64,000 nucleotides of DNA from Tanypteryx hageni (taxonomy: Eukaryota; Arthropoda; Insecta; Odonata; Petaluridae). Under the pieces are notes generated by a model. It saw only the letters and a list, made by a program, of their open reading frames with translations. It searched no databases and was not told where the DNA came from. The stretch spans positions 53,009,370 through 53,073,369 of the forward strand of contig CM054117.1 in assembly GCA_028673005.1 (NCBI GenBank), given 5' to 3'. Position numbers and translations under genes: made by a program. Positions 32,291 to 43,562 of this stretch are shown here, one piece after another; within the stretch, counting starts at the first letter, position 1; the number at the start of each line of letters is the position of its first letter.

Positions 32291-34789
32291 AGAAGAAATT
32301 TCATCTGCCAAAACAAACCCAATGACAGGACAGTTTATACAAAAGCCCTAATTGAAAAATATTCCTATCATAATAAAGTCATGCTTTTCAGTAGATGATG
32401 ACTAATCTAATTAGGAAACACAAGTGAGTTTTTCTTTTAACTCCATTTTTTAGAAAAGCGGGTACGGAAATCCAACTTGTCAATTGAATTCAATTTGGAA
32501 GCAAGCGATTCGGAAAAAATCCAAAATTGTAGTGTATGTAGTTTATTTGGAAAAAATCGTTAATATAATCCTGTCATTAGTTAACTGAAAATTGAGAAAA
32601 TTAATTTAAAACTTGAAAAATATTTAACTCGGGATGGATTCGAATTTTAATTTTCTCATCATCATTTTAGCGTGTGAGATATCGAATACTAAAAATTGCG
32701 TCGGCGAGATTCTTTATTTGATTGGAATCATCGATATGTGGTCAAAAATGATCTGGAAATTGCCCGATAAGTAGGAGTCGTTTTGAATACGGAGAGACTA
32801 GGATTTGCCATCAAAACTCATCAACTTGTATCAACTTCAGTTTATTCAATGAAATTATTCTTAATTTTAGACTATGATGTATTGAATTGTATTTTCGTAC
32901 GTTTGATGCACGCTCTAAATTCAGAAGTGCAGCGCTGGAATAACTTTCATGGCCCTCTTTCTTCTGAAATTTCACTTTAAATTAAAACTTGGCTTTGAAA
33001 CAGACTTTAAAATAAGCGTGTTAGTTAGGTCTTTAAAGCCGTTTATTGGTGAAATCTGAGCATGGAAGAGAAAATTAGTTTACGATTTTCTTTAAGTTTT
33101 TGTTGAATTATCCGCCTTTTTTCTTCCTCTTAAAATAAAAAACAAACGAAATCTTGACCGGTTTGGTTCATCTGCAGGATTTCATTGAATTTTCACTGCA
33201 ATGGCTTTCAAAGAGATAATGCCAAGTTTCGATATTTATTTTTACTCTCAAACGCGAGATTAAAAAAGGTTTAGGGCCTCGCATTCCTCAACAAAGTGCT
33301 CGGTGGGATTATCAGATCGTTTTCCAACGAGTTAGAAAAACAACGCTTCAAAACAATCGACGGACGTCGAAAGCGATTCCATGGGAATAAATCAGTCGGT
33401 CTAGAGAAGTATACCGCCAGCGCCACTTCAGAAATTCGGCTGGGGAACCAAAAAAAAAACAAAGCATTCGAATTTCGTTTCGTTGTCTCTAGGCGTTCCA
33501 TCAAACGTTTAGTACGGACGGTAGTAACCGTTTTTTCCCGTCCCATGAGTAATGGCGCCGGTGTCGCGCCGCTGGGAGCGATGACACTACACGGGCCCCC
33601 GGCATTAATCTAAGCCTGGGAAAAAGAGAGAGAGACGTAGGAGAGGGCGGGAGAGGGAGGGTGGCGCAGGTGCGAATTGGTTTAGGAGAAGAGGAAAAGG
33701 ATGAGTGGGGGAGAGATAGAGGGATGGAAGAAGCGCATCCGACGTTATGCAAGGGAAAAAGGGGAGCGGTGCCCTTTTACTCGGAAACGAGCCTTTGATT
33801 TCCGGCAGCTTAGGAGTCGGAATGACTGAATGGAGTAGGGAATTGGGTGGGAGGGGGTAGTCGATAATAAAATCCCCTTCAAGGTTGCGAATTGAAACGG
33901 CGTTCGGTAAAAGGATCAGAATTAGGTCGTTGGGACGGGAGAAAAAACACTTAAAGGGGAGGTGTCCTATTTTAAATCATCTCGCGCAATCCCAAACGAA
34001 GGATGTTATTTATTTCTTTTTTTTTAAAGGAGGGATGTTTCCCATGGTTTGGTTGGCTTTCGGGCGAGGAAACATTTTTAGAATCTGTAATTTATTTTGG
34101 TACAGTATTTGAAAGGAAACAAGTGCGGTTGGAATCATATCGCTGGAAAAATGTTAAAATATTTTATCCCAACATGGAACGGACAAAGTATATTTTCCCA
34201 GGAGCCATAAAAAGGTTGGGAATTTCAGATACGTCACTGGCGTTTCATCCATAGTAGATTGTAAAAAAAGTTTTACTCTTTTCGAATGTCTCAATCAACA
34301 TCGCATTTTACTAGGAAATCGTAGGGATATATTACTAATAGTTTCACGGCCTAACTTTGATTGACGGTAATAATTATTCGTCTGATTTCTGTCCATAAAC
34401 TCAAAGAGCAAATCAAGTTTTTCTGCTTTTTTGTCTACAAAGGTATTTCCTTACAGAGTCTACAGAGTCGATGTTTTATTAAGTGACCTATATCTTTTTC
34501 AGTAATCGGAGAGAAATGTTTAATAATTTCATTACCAGCTCCGTTTATAAAATGGATAAAAAACGATACGGCGATACAAATTCTCCTACCGACAGTTTTT
34601 TCCATACATCTAGGTCACATCGTACTCAACTCCTGATATGTCTAATAATGCTTGAAAATTCACATGAAAATTTCTGGTTGAACTGATTATAATCGAGTCT
34701 AATGCACAATTCATATGCGTGTGTTTCATGATACGATCAGGTTGTAAAAATATAAACATGCAAAGGTAAAGTCACGGGACTACAAAAGA
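32291..34789. other. Non-coding; CG-containing patch 33250-33610
   Basis: 33250-33610 has more CG than its surroundings, with open frames on both strands (105 codons on +, 91 on -). Neither resembles a known protein. It could be an unrecognised exon or regulatory DNA. 33615-33760 is purine-rich. The rest is AT-rich and unremarkable. Confidence 0.4.
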
Positions 34790-35099
34790 CGCATTTATAT
34801 AAATAAAATTCTGAATCTGTCTGTCTGCTTGTTTGTTCGGGCATCACTTGAAAACGGCTGAACAGATCAGCACTAAATTTACATAATGTTTACATTACGG
34901 CCTGGGGGTTTACACTGGTCTATTAAAAATGTTGTCCGCCATCTTGAGACAAAATGGCGGTCATAAAACACCCTTTTCTCTGGATAAACTCAACTTATTT
35001 TCATGGTACAAACGTTAGATAGCGTCTAGCACTACATAAAAGTCGAATAGACATAGATCATTGTATCGGCCATCTTTAAATAAAATGACGACCATAAAA
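34790..35099 (+). repeat. Repeat-like segment with internal 130-bp duplication
   Basis: Starts with AAATTCTGAATCTGTCTGTC and TTGAAAACGGCTGAACAGATC, the style of common insect dispersed repeats. A block at about 34930-34970 (GCCATCTTGAGACAAAATGG, CGGTCATAAAACA) recurs in decayed form at about 35062-35102 (GCCATCTTTAAATAAAATGA, CGACCATAAAACA). Confidence 0.5.
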
Positions 35100-35325
35100 C
35101 ATAATATATATAAATGAATGTGTGTATATATGTATGTTTGTATGTCCCTTATACGTTTTTACACCGTTGAAGCTATCAAATTCAAAAGTTTCATAGGCCA
35201 TCCTATGGAACAAAGGAAGAACTTGGTCTAGGTTTGCAGACCGTGGGGTCTCTTATACCCCATGGGGCCAACAAAATACTATTTCCATAAGAATGCATGG
35301 GAAATGGTGTGGAGAAGGGCAGACA
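35100..35325 (+). mobile_element. Dispersed repeat family R3, copy B
   Basis: Same order of phrases as copy A: TACGTTTTTACACCG, TGAAGCTATCAAATTCAAAA, CATCCTATGGAACAAAGG, AGAACTTGGTCTAGGTTTGC, and the hairpin at about 35247-35272 (one G-T pair here). It is preceded by TGTGTATATATGTATG. Confidence 0.7.
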
Positions 35326-35401
35326 AAAGGCATAATTCGCAGGAACACCAAAATAAGAAATAAAGTCGAAGGATGGGAAATGATTTGGTCGCGCATAAAA
35401 A

Positions 35402-35403
<2 letters not shown>

Positions 35404-35446
<43 letters not shown>
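35404..35446. repeat. (TA)n microsatellite
   Basis: TA dinucleotides abutting the 3' end of the Penelope-like element. Confidence 0.97.
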
Positions 35447-35449
<3 letters not shown>

Positions 35450-35600
35450 CTAAAGGAAAAGAAAAGGTAGTGATGAGGGTGGCAACAAGGTGTTGAGGGA
35501 AGCCCAGCGGACACTTACCAAGTTGAGGACCAAGCTGGTAGGCTGCTGGGGGCGTCGAAGAGACACGTAAAACACACGAACACAAAAACACACGCAAGCT

Positions 35601-35624
35601 TATCGGGCCTATGCCCTTCTTCAG
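35601..35624 (-). ncRNA. Hammerhead-ribozyme-like core (second copy)
   Basis: On the minus strand CTGAAGA is followed by a stem-loop GGGC-AUAG-GCCC and then GATA in place of GAAA. The stem differs from the 17394 copy (GGA/UCC) yet still pairs, which supports a real stem II. The changed GAAA box suggests this copy is inactive. Confidence 0.35.
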
Positions 35625-35802
35625 CGAAAGAGTAACGTAAAGTGACACACTGGGCGGGGAATGACAGGGTGATGTGGGAAGGTTGATGATTGGAGGAGGT
35701 GGGGAGTAGGAGGGGTGGATAGCCAATAAAGAGGAAGTGTGGTAAGGGAAAGTGCGAATAACTACAAAGTAACAAGGAGACATTGTAAGGGGGCTAATAG
35801 GG

Positions 35803-36539
35803 TTAGCGGAGGTTGAGGCCAGGCGGAGAGAAAGAGTCGAGAAGATGGATATGTGCTAGTTCCCAGTGTCGGAGAAGGGGGGCAGGAGTGTCATAGGGTA
35901 AAGCGCGAATAATCCTAACATTGTAGCAACTATTGAAGGGGACATTGTGGGTATTAGCATGTAATGCAACTGGGAGGGGGCGTCTGAGAGAAACGCTATT
36001 CCGGTGACCGTTCATTCGGATGTTTAACGGATTGCTGGTGAGGCCTACGTAAAACGCGGGACAAAGGGTGCATGTAAGGAGGTAAATGACGTTACGGGTG
36101 GTGCAGTTGCTTCTGGAGGTGATGGGGTAGGTGATGTTGGTGGAGGGACTCGAGAAAGAAGATGAGAGTAGGTGGATGGGGCAAGTGAGGCAGCGAGGTT
36201 TTCCGCAGGGGTGGGAGCCTATTGCAGGAAGCGTGGTAGAAGTGGGAAGTTCCTTCCTCCACAAGATATTTCCCAAATTTGGGGGCCGGCGGAAGGAGAG
36301 GAGCGGAGGATTGGCAAAAAGGTTGATAAAGAGGGACTGATGGGAGGAAGAGGTAAGAATTGGGTGGGCAGCATGAAGGATTGTTTTGAGAGCTTCGTGG
36401 ATACCAGGATGGAAAAGTGTCGTAAGAGTGAGTGGAGGGGTAGATGCAGGAATAGTGGGTGTGTGAGGATGAGATCCATTGTGGGTAGGCGTCATCGCCC
36501 TATGGATCTGTTCGCGGACCAAGACTGGAGGGTAACCAC

Positions 36540-36540
<1 letters not shown>
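35803..36540 (-). pseudogene. Penelope-like polyprotein, C-terminal GIY-YIG fragment
   Basis: Open on the minus strand to a stop at 35803. The frame runs upstream through the TA tract to an ATG at 36615, so that start and the first 26 or so residues (TA-encoded IYIY) are artefacts. In that 270-residue frame: FRRPPNLGNILWR (108-120), a Cys-rich HPCGKPRCLTC (135-145), then the endonuclease with VIYLLTC (176-182), FYVG (188-191), the catalytic-type Arg in NIRMNGHR (198-205), a Glu in RHWEL (252), and the terminal PPGLN. This order is characteristic of the GIY-YIG endonuclease of Penelope-like retroelements, which nicks target DNA. The N-terminal two thirds, including the reverse transcriptase, is absent. 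The surviving part has no stop or frameshift. Confidence 0.88.

Positions 36541-36572
<32 letters not shown>
36541..36572. repeat. (TA)n microsatellite
   Basis: TA dinucleotides abutting the truncated 5' end of the Penelope-like element. Confidence 0.95.
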
Positions 36573-36576
<4 letters not shown>

Positions 36577-37663
36577 TATATAAATAAATGTGTGTGTGTC
36601 ATTGTCTTCATGCAACGATTAATGTGAATTTTCTATCGACATTAGGTATTCTGCCAATTATATTCTATGGACTCGAAATGTCGCACAGACTTTCATCAAA
36701 AGAATTAACCCTCGAAAATCGATTAACGTGATGTTGAATCCGAAACGCAGTTTCGTAATCCTTGACTCAATTTGCGGAACCAACTGGTCATCGACGAGTT
36801 TGCGGACCAATTCGCTGATTAAAAACTCAAGAATCCAATAATGCAATTGCAATAAACTCGACGTAAGTTAGCCTAGTGAGGAGTAAGAAACGCGGAGGCG
36901 TGATAAACCCTTACTTAAATCCGTGACAGGCGAAATTATAGCATATCGGCCGCAGCTATTATTGTTCCAAAACGACTAGAAGACTTTTCGGGCGTGAAGA
37001 GAGAGAGAGAGATTGGTCAAAGAGGGAGAGAAAAGCAGATTGGAATCCAGGAGACGAAAGTGCAGGACAAGACGGATTGCGGCACTGCGTCGTTCGAGCT
37101 TAAAACTCCTGCGTCAGTGTGGGGAGGGGGTGGGTGTGGGAGGGATGCGGCGAAACACGTTGGCAGTGGTCTCCATTGGCCACTGAGAATGCAACCACGT
37201 CCAACCTATTCACCCCATCACCCTCTCCTCCCCTTCCTATTCGCTTTCCCACCCCCTATCCACTCCCATTTCCTTCTTCCTTATCTAACCCTGCTCCCAA
37301 TCCTCCATCCTCCCCTCTCTCTCTCCAGCACAGCAATTCATGTCTCCATTGCATGCGCTTTCTCCGCTGTCTTCCCTGTTTATTTTCAATGCTTTTATTC
37401 TGAGCGCGTAATTCAGTGTGTGGTGTAACGTTGTGGAATTGACAGAACAAAAAAATGACAATCTTAAAGTGTTATTTGTTCTTGGTTGTCTGTTTTTTTC
37501 CCTGAAGATGTGTGCGCATTCATGATCTTTCGTTCTGTTTTTAGCATCTCTTCGTTTTGCTCTCTTGCTCTTGTAAGCCCCTTCTTTCTCTATTCACATG
37601 AATAGTAACTGCGTTACTGAAGCTTTTCACTGCATTCTTCAAACTACGCTTTCTTTTAACGCA
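36573..37663. other. Non-coding, no gene recognised
   Basis: Contains a (GA)n run near 36998-37012, a G-rich patch at 37120-37140 and a pyrimidine-rich stretch at 37195-37325 that opens shadow frames. No family recognised. Confidence 0.5.
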
Positions 37664-37836
37664 CAGAAGAACCTTAATAACTCGAACCTATAGGAAGGAA
37701 GAGAAGAGGTTCGAGCCATAGAAAATTCGAGTTAGTGAAAGTTATGCTAATATATATAAATTCGAACAGGAAAAATATCGATTTCGACTAATCGAAAATT
37801 CGAGTCAAGCAAATTGGAGTTATGGAGGTTCAACTA
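37664..37836. mobile_element. Possible Tc1/pogo-type MITE
   Basis: The left end CAGAAGAACCTTAATAACTC and the reverse complement of the right end (TAGTTGAACCTCCATAACTC) match at most positions, followed by CGAA/CAAT. GAAAATTCGAGT occurs twice inside. TIRs of the type CAGTTGAACCTCNATAACTC with internal TTCGAGTTA words are seen in pogo/Tigger-like miniature elements. A TA target duplication is visible only on the right. Confidence 0.45.
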
Positions 37837-37849
37837 TATTTAAGTATTT

Positions 37850-38222
37850 GTTATGTCCCTTCCTCTCGCTCGTCTCCTCCCCCCTCTTATTTTCTTCAAA
37901 TTATCCCTTCCTTCTTCCTTTTCAATCTGTGTTGACTCTTGTTATTTTATTCCTATTCACCGTTTAGCTCCCTCTCTTCTTTTTACCCTATCTTCTCTCC
38001 CCGTTCTTTCCGAGTTTATCATTTTATCCTTTCTTCATTTTGTCACCTCTCCAAGTCCTCTTAATTTTCTTTCTCTCTCTCTCTCTCTCTCTCTCTAGCC
38101 GATTCTATTTAACCTTGTACATGCCCCTTACTTCTATACTTTTGCCTCGTGTCGTGTTCTCTCTCTCTCTATCTCCCTTTCCCTCTCTCTCTCTCTCTCT
38201 GTACTCGCTCCAATGTCACCTC
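37850..38222. repeat. Pyrimidine-rich tract with (CT)n
   Basis: Long C/T-rich sequence including pure (CT)n at 38069-38097 and near 38161-38200. The frames across it encode only Ser/Leu/Pro. Confidence 0.85.
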
Positions 38223-39550
38223 TGATTGTCGACCGAATAGCGGACTGGGTTGGGTGCAGACGTTCGCAAACACGAATTGGTCCGTGTTTACTCTGTCCGA
38301 GTATAATGGATAGCGGGATCCAGAATAAGATAAATATATACAGATAAAAGAACCTAGGAAATCAATCACCCTGTAATATCAGTGAAACGGCTGTTTTGTT
38401 ATCAAATAAATAATATTCTTCCGCAGAGAAATCAGTTATATTTCCTTAAAAAGAAAACAATAAATTTAACCTCCCCTCGGGGAAAAATGCCATTAAAAAT
38501 CTCAAAAAGCGATTGGGGTAAGCAATCAAACATATTCTTCTCGTACAGCTTAATATTATAAAAAAATAATCGTTTTGCTGTAAAATAGCCATTTTCATGC
38601 CTTATTTTTTTGTACTTTCATCACGTTTTCTTTAACTGCTGCTACGTAAAAAATCTTTAAGCAGCACTAGCGTTTTTTGAATCTGTGTACAGTTTTAAAT
38701 AAAAACTATAGACGTAAAATTCAGAAGAATGGATGTCACCTATTATACCATTATCTTGAATTTTCCGTCAAATTTGATTCTCTGTAAAATATTATTGCAT
38801 ATCCTTTCATTGACTAACCTATACCCCAACCTATATTGAGCACCACTGAGACCAATTGTATCATTTACATTTTAGCCATAAGACGATCTTGGTAATTCTC
38901 TATACTATAACGGACTTGTTTTCGCTAACTCAAAACACAAAAGAGATTCATTCCATTCGTGTATTTTTATGAAGCTACATACAAAGTTGCCTCCTATAAG
39001 ATATTATTTCCAGTGTGGTTCAATTAGGATAACAGCATTCACAAGAGTGTATATACAAAATGGCAAGGATAAGTACATACATACATGCATTCATATTATA
39101 CGGTATATTGCATTTTATCCTTGTTGACCTATATTTAAATACTAATCGTTTAATTTAATTTTCAGCTACGAGTTACGAGACGTAATAATCTTCCGCCTAA
39201 CCCTCGCTTTACACAGATACACACAAAAACACAAATATATATGCACTTTGAAAAGCACAAGAATTATTGTCGCACGCAATGCAGAAACCGCTTTCTCCCA
39301 CTCCGCTCTTCCTCAGTCCATTCTTTCCTTCGCTCCCCTCCTTCCCTTGATTCATCCCATCAACATATTTTTTAGGCAGCTCTCACTTAAAGCCGAGCTA
39401 GCGTACCAAGCCACGAAGCGAATGATGCGCTCGGGAGAGCGTATTCAATCCTTCCCACTACGACTCAGATTGGCGACTAACTTGTCCCGTTCCTGGGTAC
39501 TCCTCATTTCGCCTTCTCTGTCCTTCCTATTCCCTTTTCTTATATTTGTC
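38223..39550. other. Non-coding, no gene recognised
   Basis: AT-rich sequence with a pyrimidine-rich stretch at 39290-39360. No repeat or gene signature identified. Confidence 0.5.
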
Positions 39551-40199
39551 GCGGTAAATGTGCGTAGTCCGGTAAATGTGTACATTTCCCGGATAATGAG
39601 CACATTTACCACCAGGTTCGGTAAATGTAAGTACAACATACTTTTACCGATTGGATTAAAGAAATGTACACATTTACCTAGAGACACTGGTAAATGTGGA
39701 TAAACTTCGCAACACAAGTCACAACATGGCGGCGTCGCGAACATCTGTTGCAGTTTAGAAGTACGGTAAATGTGCGTTGTCCGGTAAATGTGTAAATTTC
39801 CCGGTAAATGTGAAGAACTAGCTAAACTAACTAGAATACATTGATAATGATGGAAAATTTTACTCGTCCCCACCGGGTTGGGTAAGTTAGTCGAACTGTT
39901 TTTTTTTTCCTCCTCACGTTTACTGTGTTCTTCCCTCGGGTTGGGAAGCGTTCATCTTAATATATATCAGTGAAGCCGAAACCTCGATGATTTTGATATA
40001 AATTAACGTAATTTTTCAAGTAGCAGTTCTCATTTTTACTTATTTCCACACTTACCAAGGCACATCGGTAAAAGTGCACAATTACCGGGACATGTACGGA
40101 TAATACGTATTTCTGGAAACTTAAACTTACATTTACAGAGCTTTGTGGTAAATGTGCACATTTACCGGTAAAAAGCACTCACGTACCTTTACCGTAATA
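39551..40199. repeat. GGTAAATGTG motif cluster, possible inverted-repeat element
   Basis: The exact 10-mer GGTAAATGTG starts at 39553, 39571, 39689, 39765, 39783, 39803 and 40147 on the + strand. Its reverse complement starts at 39601, 39669 and 40157. Near matches add more (39620, about 40068). A 41-bp block at 39552-39592 is repeated at 39764-39804 with 2 mismatches. 40147-40166 is a perfect 20-bp palindrome, GGTAAATGTGCACATTTACC, and TTTACCGGTAAA overlaps its right edge. The outer ends are partly inverted: CGGTAAATGTGCGT at left against CGGTAAAGGTACGT read from the right. No ORF and no clear target duplication. Nature unknown. Confidence 0.75.
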
Positions 40200-40204
40200 T
40201 ATCC

Positions 40205-40912
40205 ATTTTGGGCCGTCCACTCTTTTCTCTCTACCCCTCTATTCCTCTCCAATCCCCTCACCCCCTCCTTTCTCTGCCTCTCTTTATCCTCTATCCATAT
40301 CCCTCTCCCAGTGTCTCTCTCTCCATCACCTTCTCGCCCTCAATACACCCACTCTCCACTCTCTCCCTCTTTACCTCTCTCCACTCTCTCCTACCTTTTT
40401 CTTGGCTATTTCTACCTCTTTTTCTATCCTTTCTCTTTATCTCTCTTTTCTCTCACTCCTTCCTTCTCTCCGCCTCTTCCTCAATCTCCATCCTCTCCCT
40501 ATTTCTTTTTCTTTTTCCCTTTTGCTCCTCTATCCCCCTACCTTCTCAATCTCTTAACTCCGTTTTCTACTTCTCTATTCTTCTCAGCCTCTCACTATAT
40601 TTCAGTAACTCCTCTTTTTCACGATTCTCTCTTCTTCCATCTCCCTCCAAACTTATCTCCCATTTATTTTGATGATGTTATTAACAATTTTTCTTTCATT
40701 TTTCACCATATAAACTTTTCTCTTCACCTTTTCTCTGCATTATTCGCCTCTTTCGCGCTCTTTCTCTCCCTCTTCTACCCTTTTCCCATCCTTTCTTCTT
40801 GTCCTCCTTTCCCTTCTTCTTGTCCTCCATTCCCTTCCCATTCTCGTCCTCATCTCATTCTCCCTCCCTCCCTCTCTCTCCCTCTTTCTCTCCCTCATTT
40901 TCACACTCAAGC
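40205..40912. repeat. About 700-bp polypyrimidine tract
   Basis: C and T make up nearly all of the + strand. Frames of 258 and 154 codons here are Ser/Pro/Leu/Phe low-complexity in two different frames and are rejected as genes. It directly abuts the GGTAAATGTG cluster. Confidence 0.85.
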
Positions 40913-43229
40913 TCCGACAAATGGTTAATCCTATTAAGTCCCTTTGCTAGTCACGTGACCATTGGACAGAAGGGGATGAATATATGGGCTACTCCGTTCC
41001 TCATTTCTTCATCCGTCCGAAATGCTTCAAGGGATCTCGTCCACGAAGCAACAGTTCGGAAGATGCGGATCTGTTTCCGTGTGTGTGAGTGTGGCGTGAA
41101 ATAGATCAAGAGACTGAGCGAGGAAATCTCCGCCAATTCGAATATTAATTCTCTTTTGATCTTTCTCTTCCTTTCTCTATCTGTGTATTCTCACACCTCC
41201 TGTCCAAAAGCGCTGTATATCGTCATATCCCCAGCAGTCATGGAGTGAGGACGATTTCTGTTAGGGTGAGTTTCGTATCCATAGCCGAGGATCAAGCGAG
41301 GTCGTATTATTTTTTTTGGAGAATTTCTATTGTTTTTTTTATAAAGCCATCCTGAGAAAATAACGGAATATTTTTTTATCTCGCCGGTTCCTGGTCTATC
41401 GCCTTTTTCGCGCGAAAAGACCGTGAATTAACTATTCCAGTTGAGCTCGAAGTGGAAGGAGCGTGATATATGAAAGGCATTCGTGTGTAGCGTTCATGAG
41501 TCGAGGGTCTCTTTGATATTCGACGGCAAATTCAGCGTTTACGTTGCGTGTATTATTTATATAATCATTTTTTCATAGCTCTTTTTTTGTTTTTGGCGCT
41601 GGACTGCACATTTCTCTGTCTGTAAAGTGGAGCGGTTGCGCTTAAACATTGATAAAAGCGAGTCTGTTACCGCTGTTATTTCTTGCTTAGTGTTTCCAAT
41701 CCTATTTACATGATTCATGCCCACCTGAGCCGTGAATCTTCTTTTTCCAAGTAGTCATTTTGTTTTGTTTTATGAAATATCCGGTCTTTAGAAAGGATTC
41801 TGCGTTTAATGGTTAGCTCATACATCCTTGCGTTTTCAACGTGTTTCGCTGTAATAATGCACAAAGTTTTTTTTTAATTTTGGAATGCAACGGATTTTAT
41901 ACGGGATTTGATTGTTACATGATAATTCGCGTCACTGCACCACATCGTTTCTAATTCAGTATTCCCCGTCGCTTCCTTTGTTGCTCGTTTACCGCACTAG
42001 CTGTCTCAACTTTCGTTTTGTGTTTCATTTTAAACATTTAATTTAATGGTGCAGAATCAGTATGTCTTTTATTCTTCCCAAAATTAATCAAAAACATTAC
42101 GGTGGTATCGACTATTTTCAGTGTTAAGCAAATCCAATTGCTCGTTTTTAAATGATGGCTATAATATGCCCAGCGGTGCTTTTGTGATGATTGGCAACCT
42201 CTATGATTCGAAAATGAAACAACCTTTTCCTATTAGAAAGATAATAATATTTGTTTCATAAAAGAAAGAAGTAAATTTCTGTCATAAGAGGTCTTCACAA
42301 AACTGCTTTAAGTAGGGAGCATGATTTTCTGCAATCGCGTTATATTCACCTGGCCTCGGAAATTAATATTTCTCATAAAACGATAGCAGCGATTACTTTA
42401 TTCTTTCAAATGCATGACGCAGAATTCCGGGAAAGGTCACATCTATAATTGTTAAGATGCTCGATTCTCCGAAATTCGGGGTCCTGTGCCAGTTCCGTTA
42501 GAATTTTTTATACCGTAATTTCCCTTCGCGCGGAAGATCAGGGTTCCATAATCAACCCCTTAATTTGTTCAGCATTCAGTGTACTCAACATGAAACTGCC
42601 GTAACTAGCCAAATGGATCGGAACACGTCTTTTATTTGACTTATACGTATATCCTATAAAATTGAAATATGTATAGTTGATTCCGAAATAATCGCATAAT
42701 ATATCGATAAAATTGATGTCTTTTAATTTTTGGAAAGGCTTATATTGCTTCTATATAGGCATCGCATATACATTTGGTTAAATGTATTGCTTTATAATAA
42801 GCAATTTCCGTAATTTACAATAAAAATGTCATTCCATCTCTTTGCAATTGAAAAATTTGCTTTTCCCGATGCCTATCCAAACTTTTCAGTTAGTTATTAT
42901 GTTACAAAAAGTTGTTAACAATTAGCATGTCCTCTTTCAATCCTTGGTATTGATAGAAATAGATAATTTCAAACGTAAAATTCAGTTGATAAAAAAAGTA
43001 AATATCGTCGCTTTGAACATTGAAAAATCTTGCAACAAAAGAATTTAAGTTAACCACACCAGCGTTGCCTTCATTTCAAATTTATTGTTGCAGTTGAGAT
43101 ATTTAATAATGATTTTGTAGATACCACCACCACCACCACTCAAGTCATGCTCAATAATTGTCCCAAAAATCGTCACAAATAAATTGTTGGATTTTTATAA
43201 ACAGTTTTAGTTTATATTTTAAAAAACTA
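40913..43229. other. Non-coding, no gene recognised
   Basis: A GTCACGTGAC palindrome (E-box type) lies near 40951 and a short (CCA)n at about 43122-43139. The rest is AT-rich with no identifiable gene or repeat family. Confidence 0.45.
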
Positions 43230-43562
43230 TTATACGTTTTGTTTGTCCGCATGTCTGACGCGTTAACTCCTAAAATAATGCAGGTAGAGTCCTCGGTGTT
43301 TTCCCCAATCGATTTAAATATTGTCTCGTTGTGGACGCTTCGTTATGGAGGTTCGTGTGTCCGTCTGTCTGTCACGGAAAATCCTAAACGGAAGCCGTTA
43401 GAGACATCGTTCTTTAGCCAATCGATTCAATATTCCGTTTCTTTGTGCACGAGTTCTCGGTTTGTCCGTCCGTATTTCTGTTTGTTGCGCTAACTACTCC
43501 TAAACGAATGCAGCTAATACCGTTTTTTAGCCGATTCAGTAGTCTCATTGTGCAAGTTTGCT
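43230..43562 (+). repeat. Degenerate tandem repeat, about 110-bp unit, 3 copies
   Basis: Three units begin at about 43239, 43353 and 43458. Each contains a GTTTGTCCGTCTGTCTG-like start, then ACTCCTAAACGAATGCAG-like, then TTTTTAGCCAATCGATTCA-like, then TTGTGCACG-like. They are decayed but in the same order. A 111-codon + frame across them is a by-product. Confidence 0.7.

Larger units (their letters stand above)
35447..36540 (-). mobile_element. Penelope-like retroelement, 5'-truncated
   Basis: Reading on the minus strand from 36540: coding sequence for the end of the polyprotein (36540-35803), then about 355 bases of 3' region ending in CTTTTCTTTTCCTTTAGTTAA before a TA tract. Its terminal 190 bases match the short copy at 17391-17591. 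Both copies have (TA)n on both sides. The reverse transcriptase is missing, so this copy cannot move by itself. Confidence 0.85.

Noticed and set aside
33271..33613. Overlapping frames on both strands in a CG-richer patch, considered as a host exon
   Set aside because: No recognisable domain, no convincing splice context, and frames open on both strands; kept only as a composition note.
35253..35783. 176-codon minus-strand frame overlapping the Penelope-like 3' region
   Set aside because: Runs through the TA tract (IYIYIY) and the R3 repeat; its content is 3' untranslated sequence, not a protein family.
40152..40928. 258-codon + strand frame and an overlapping 154-codon frame
   Set aside because: Both arise from the polypyrimidine tract; two overlapping frames have the same bias, and no domain is visible.
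43158..43493. 111-codon + strand frame
   Set aside because: Lies across the degenerate 110-bp tandem units and matches no family.
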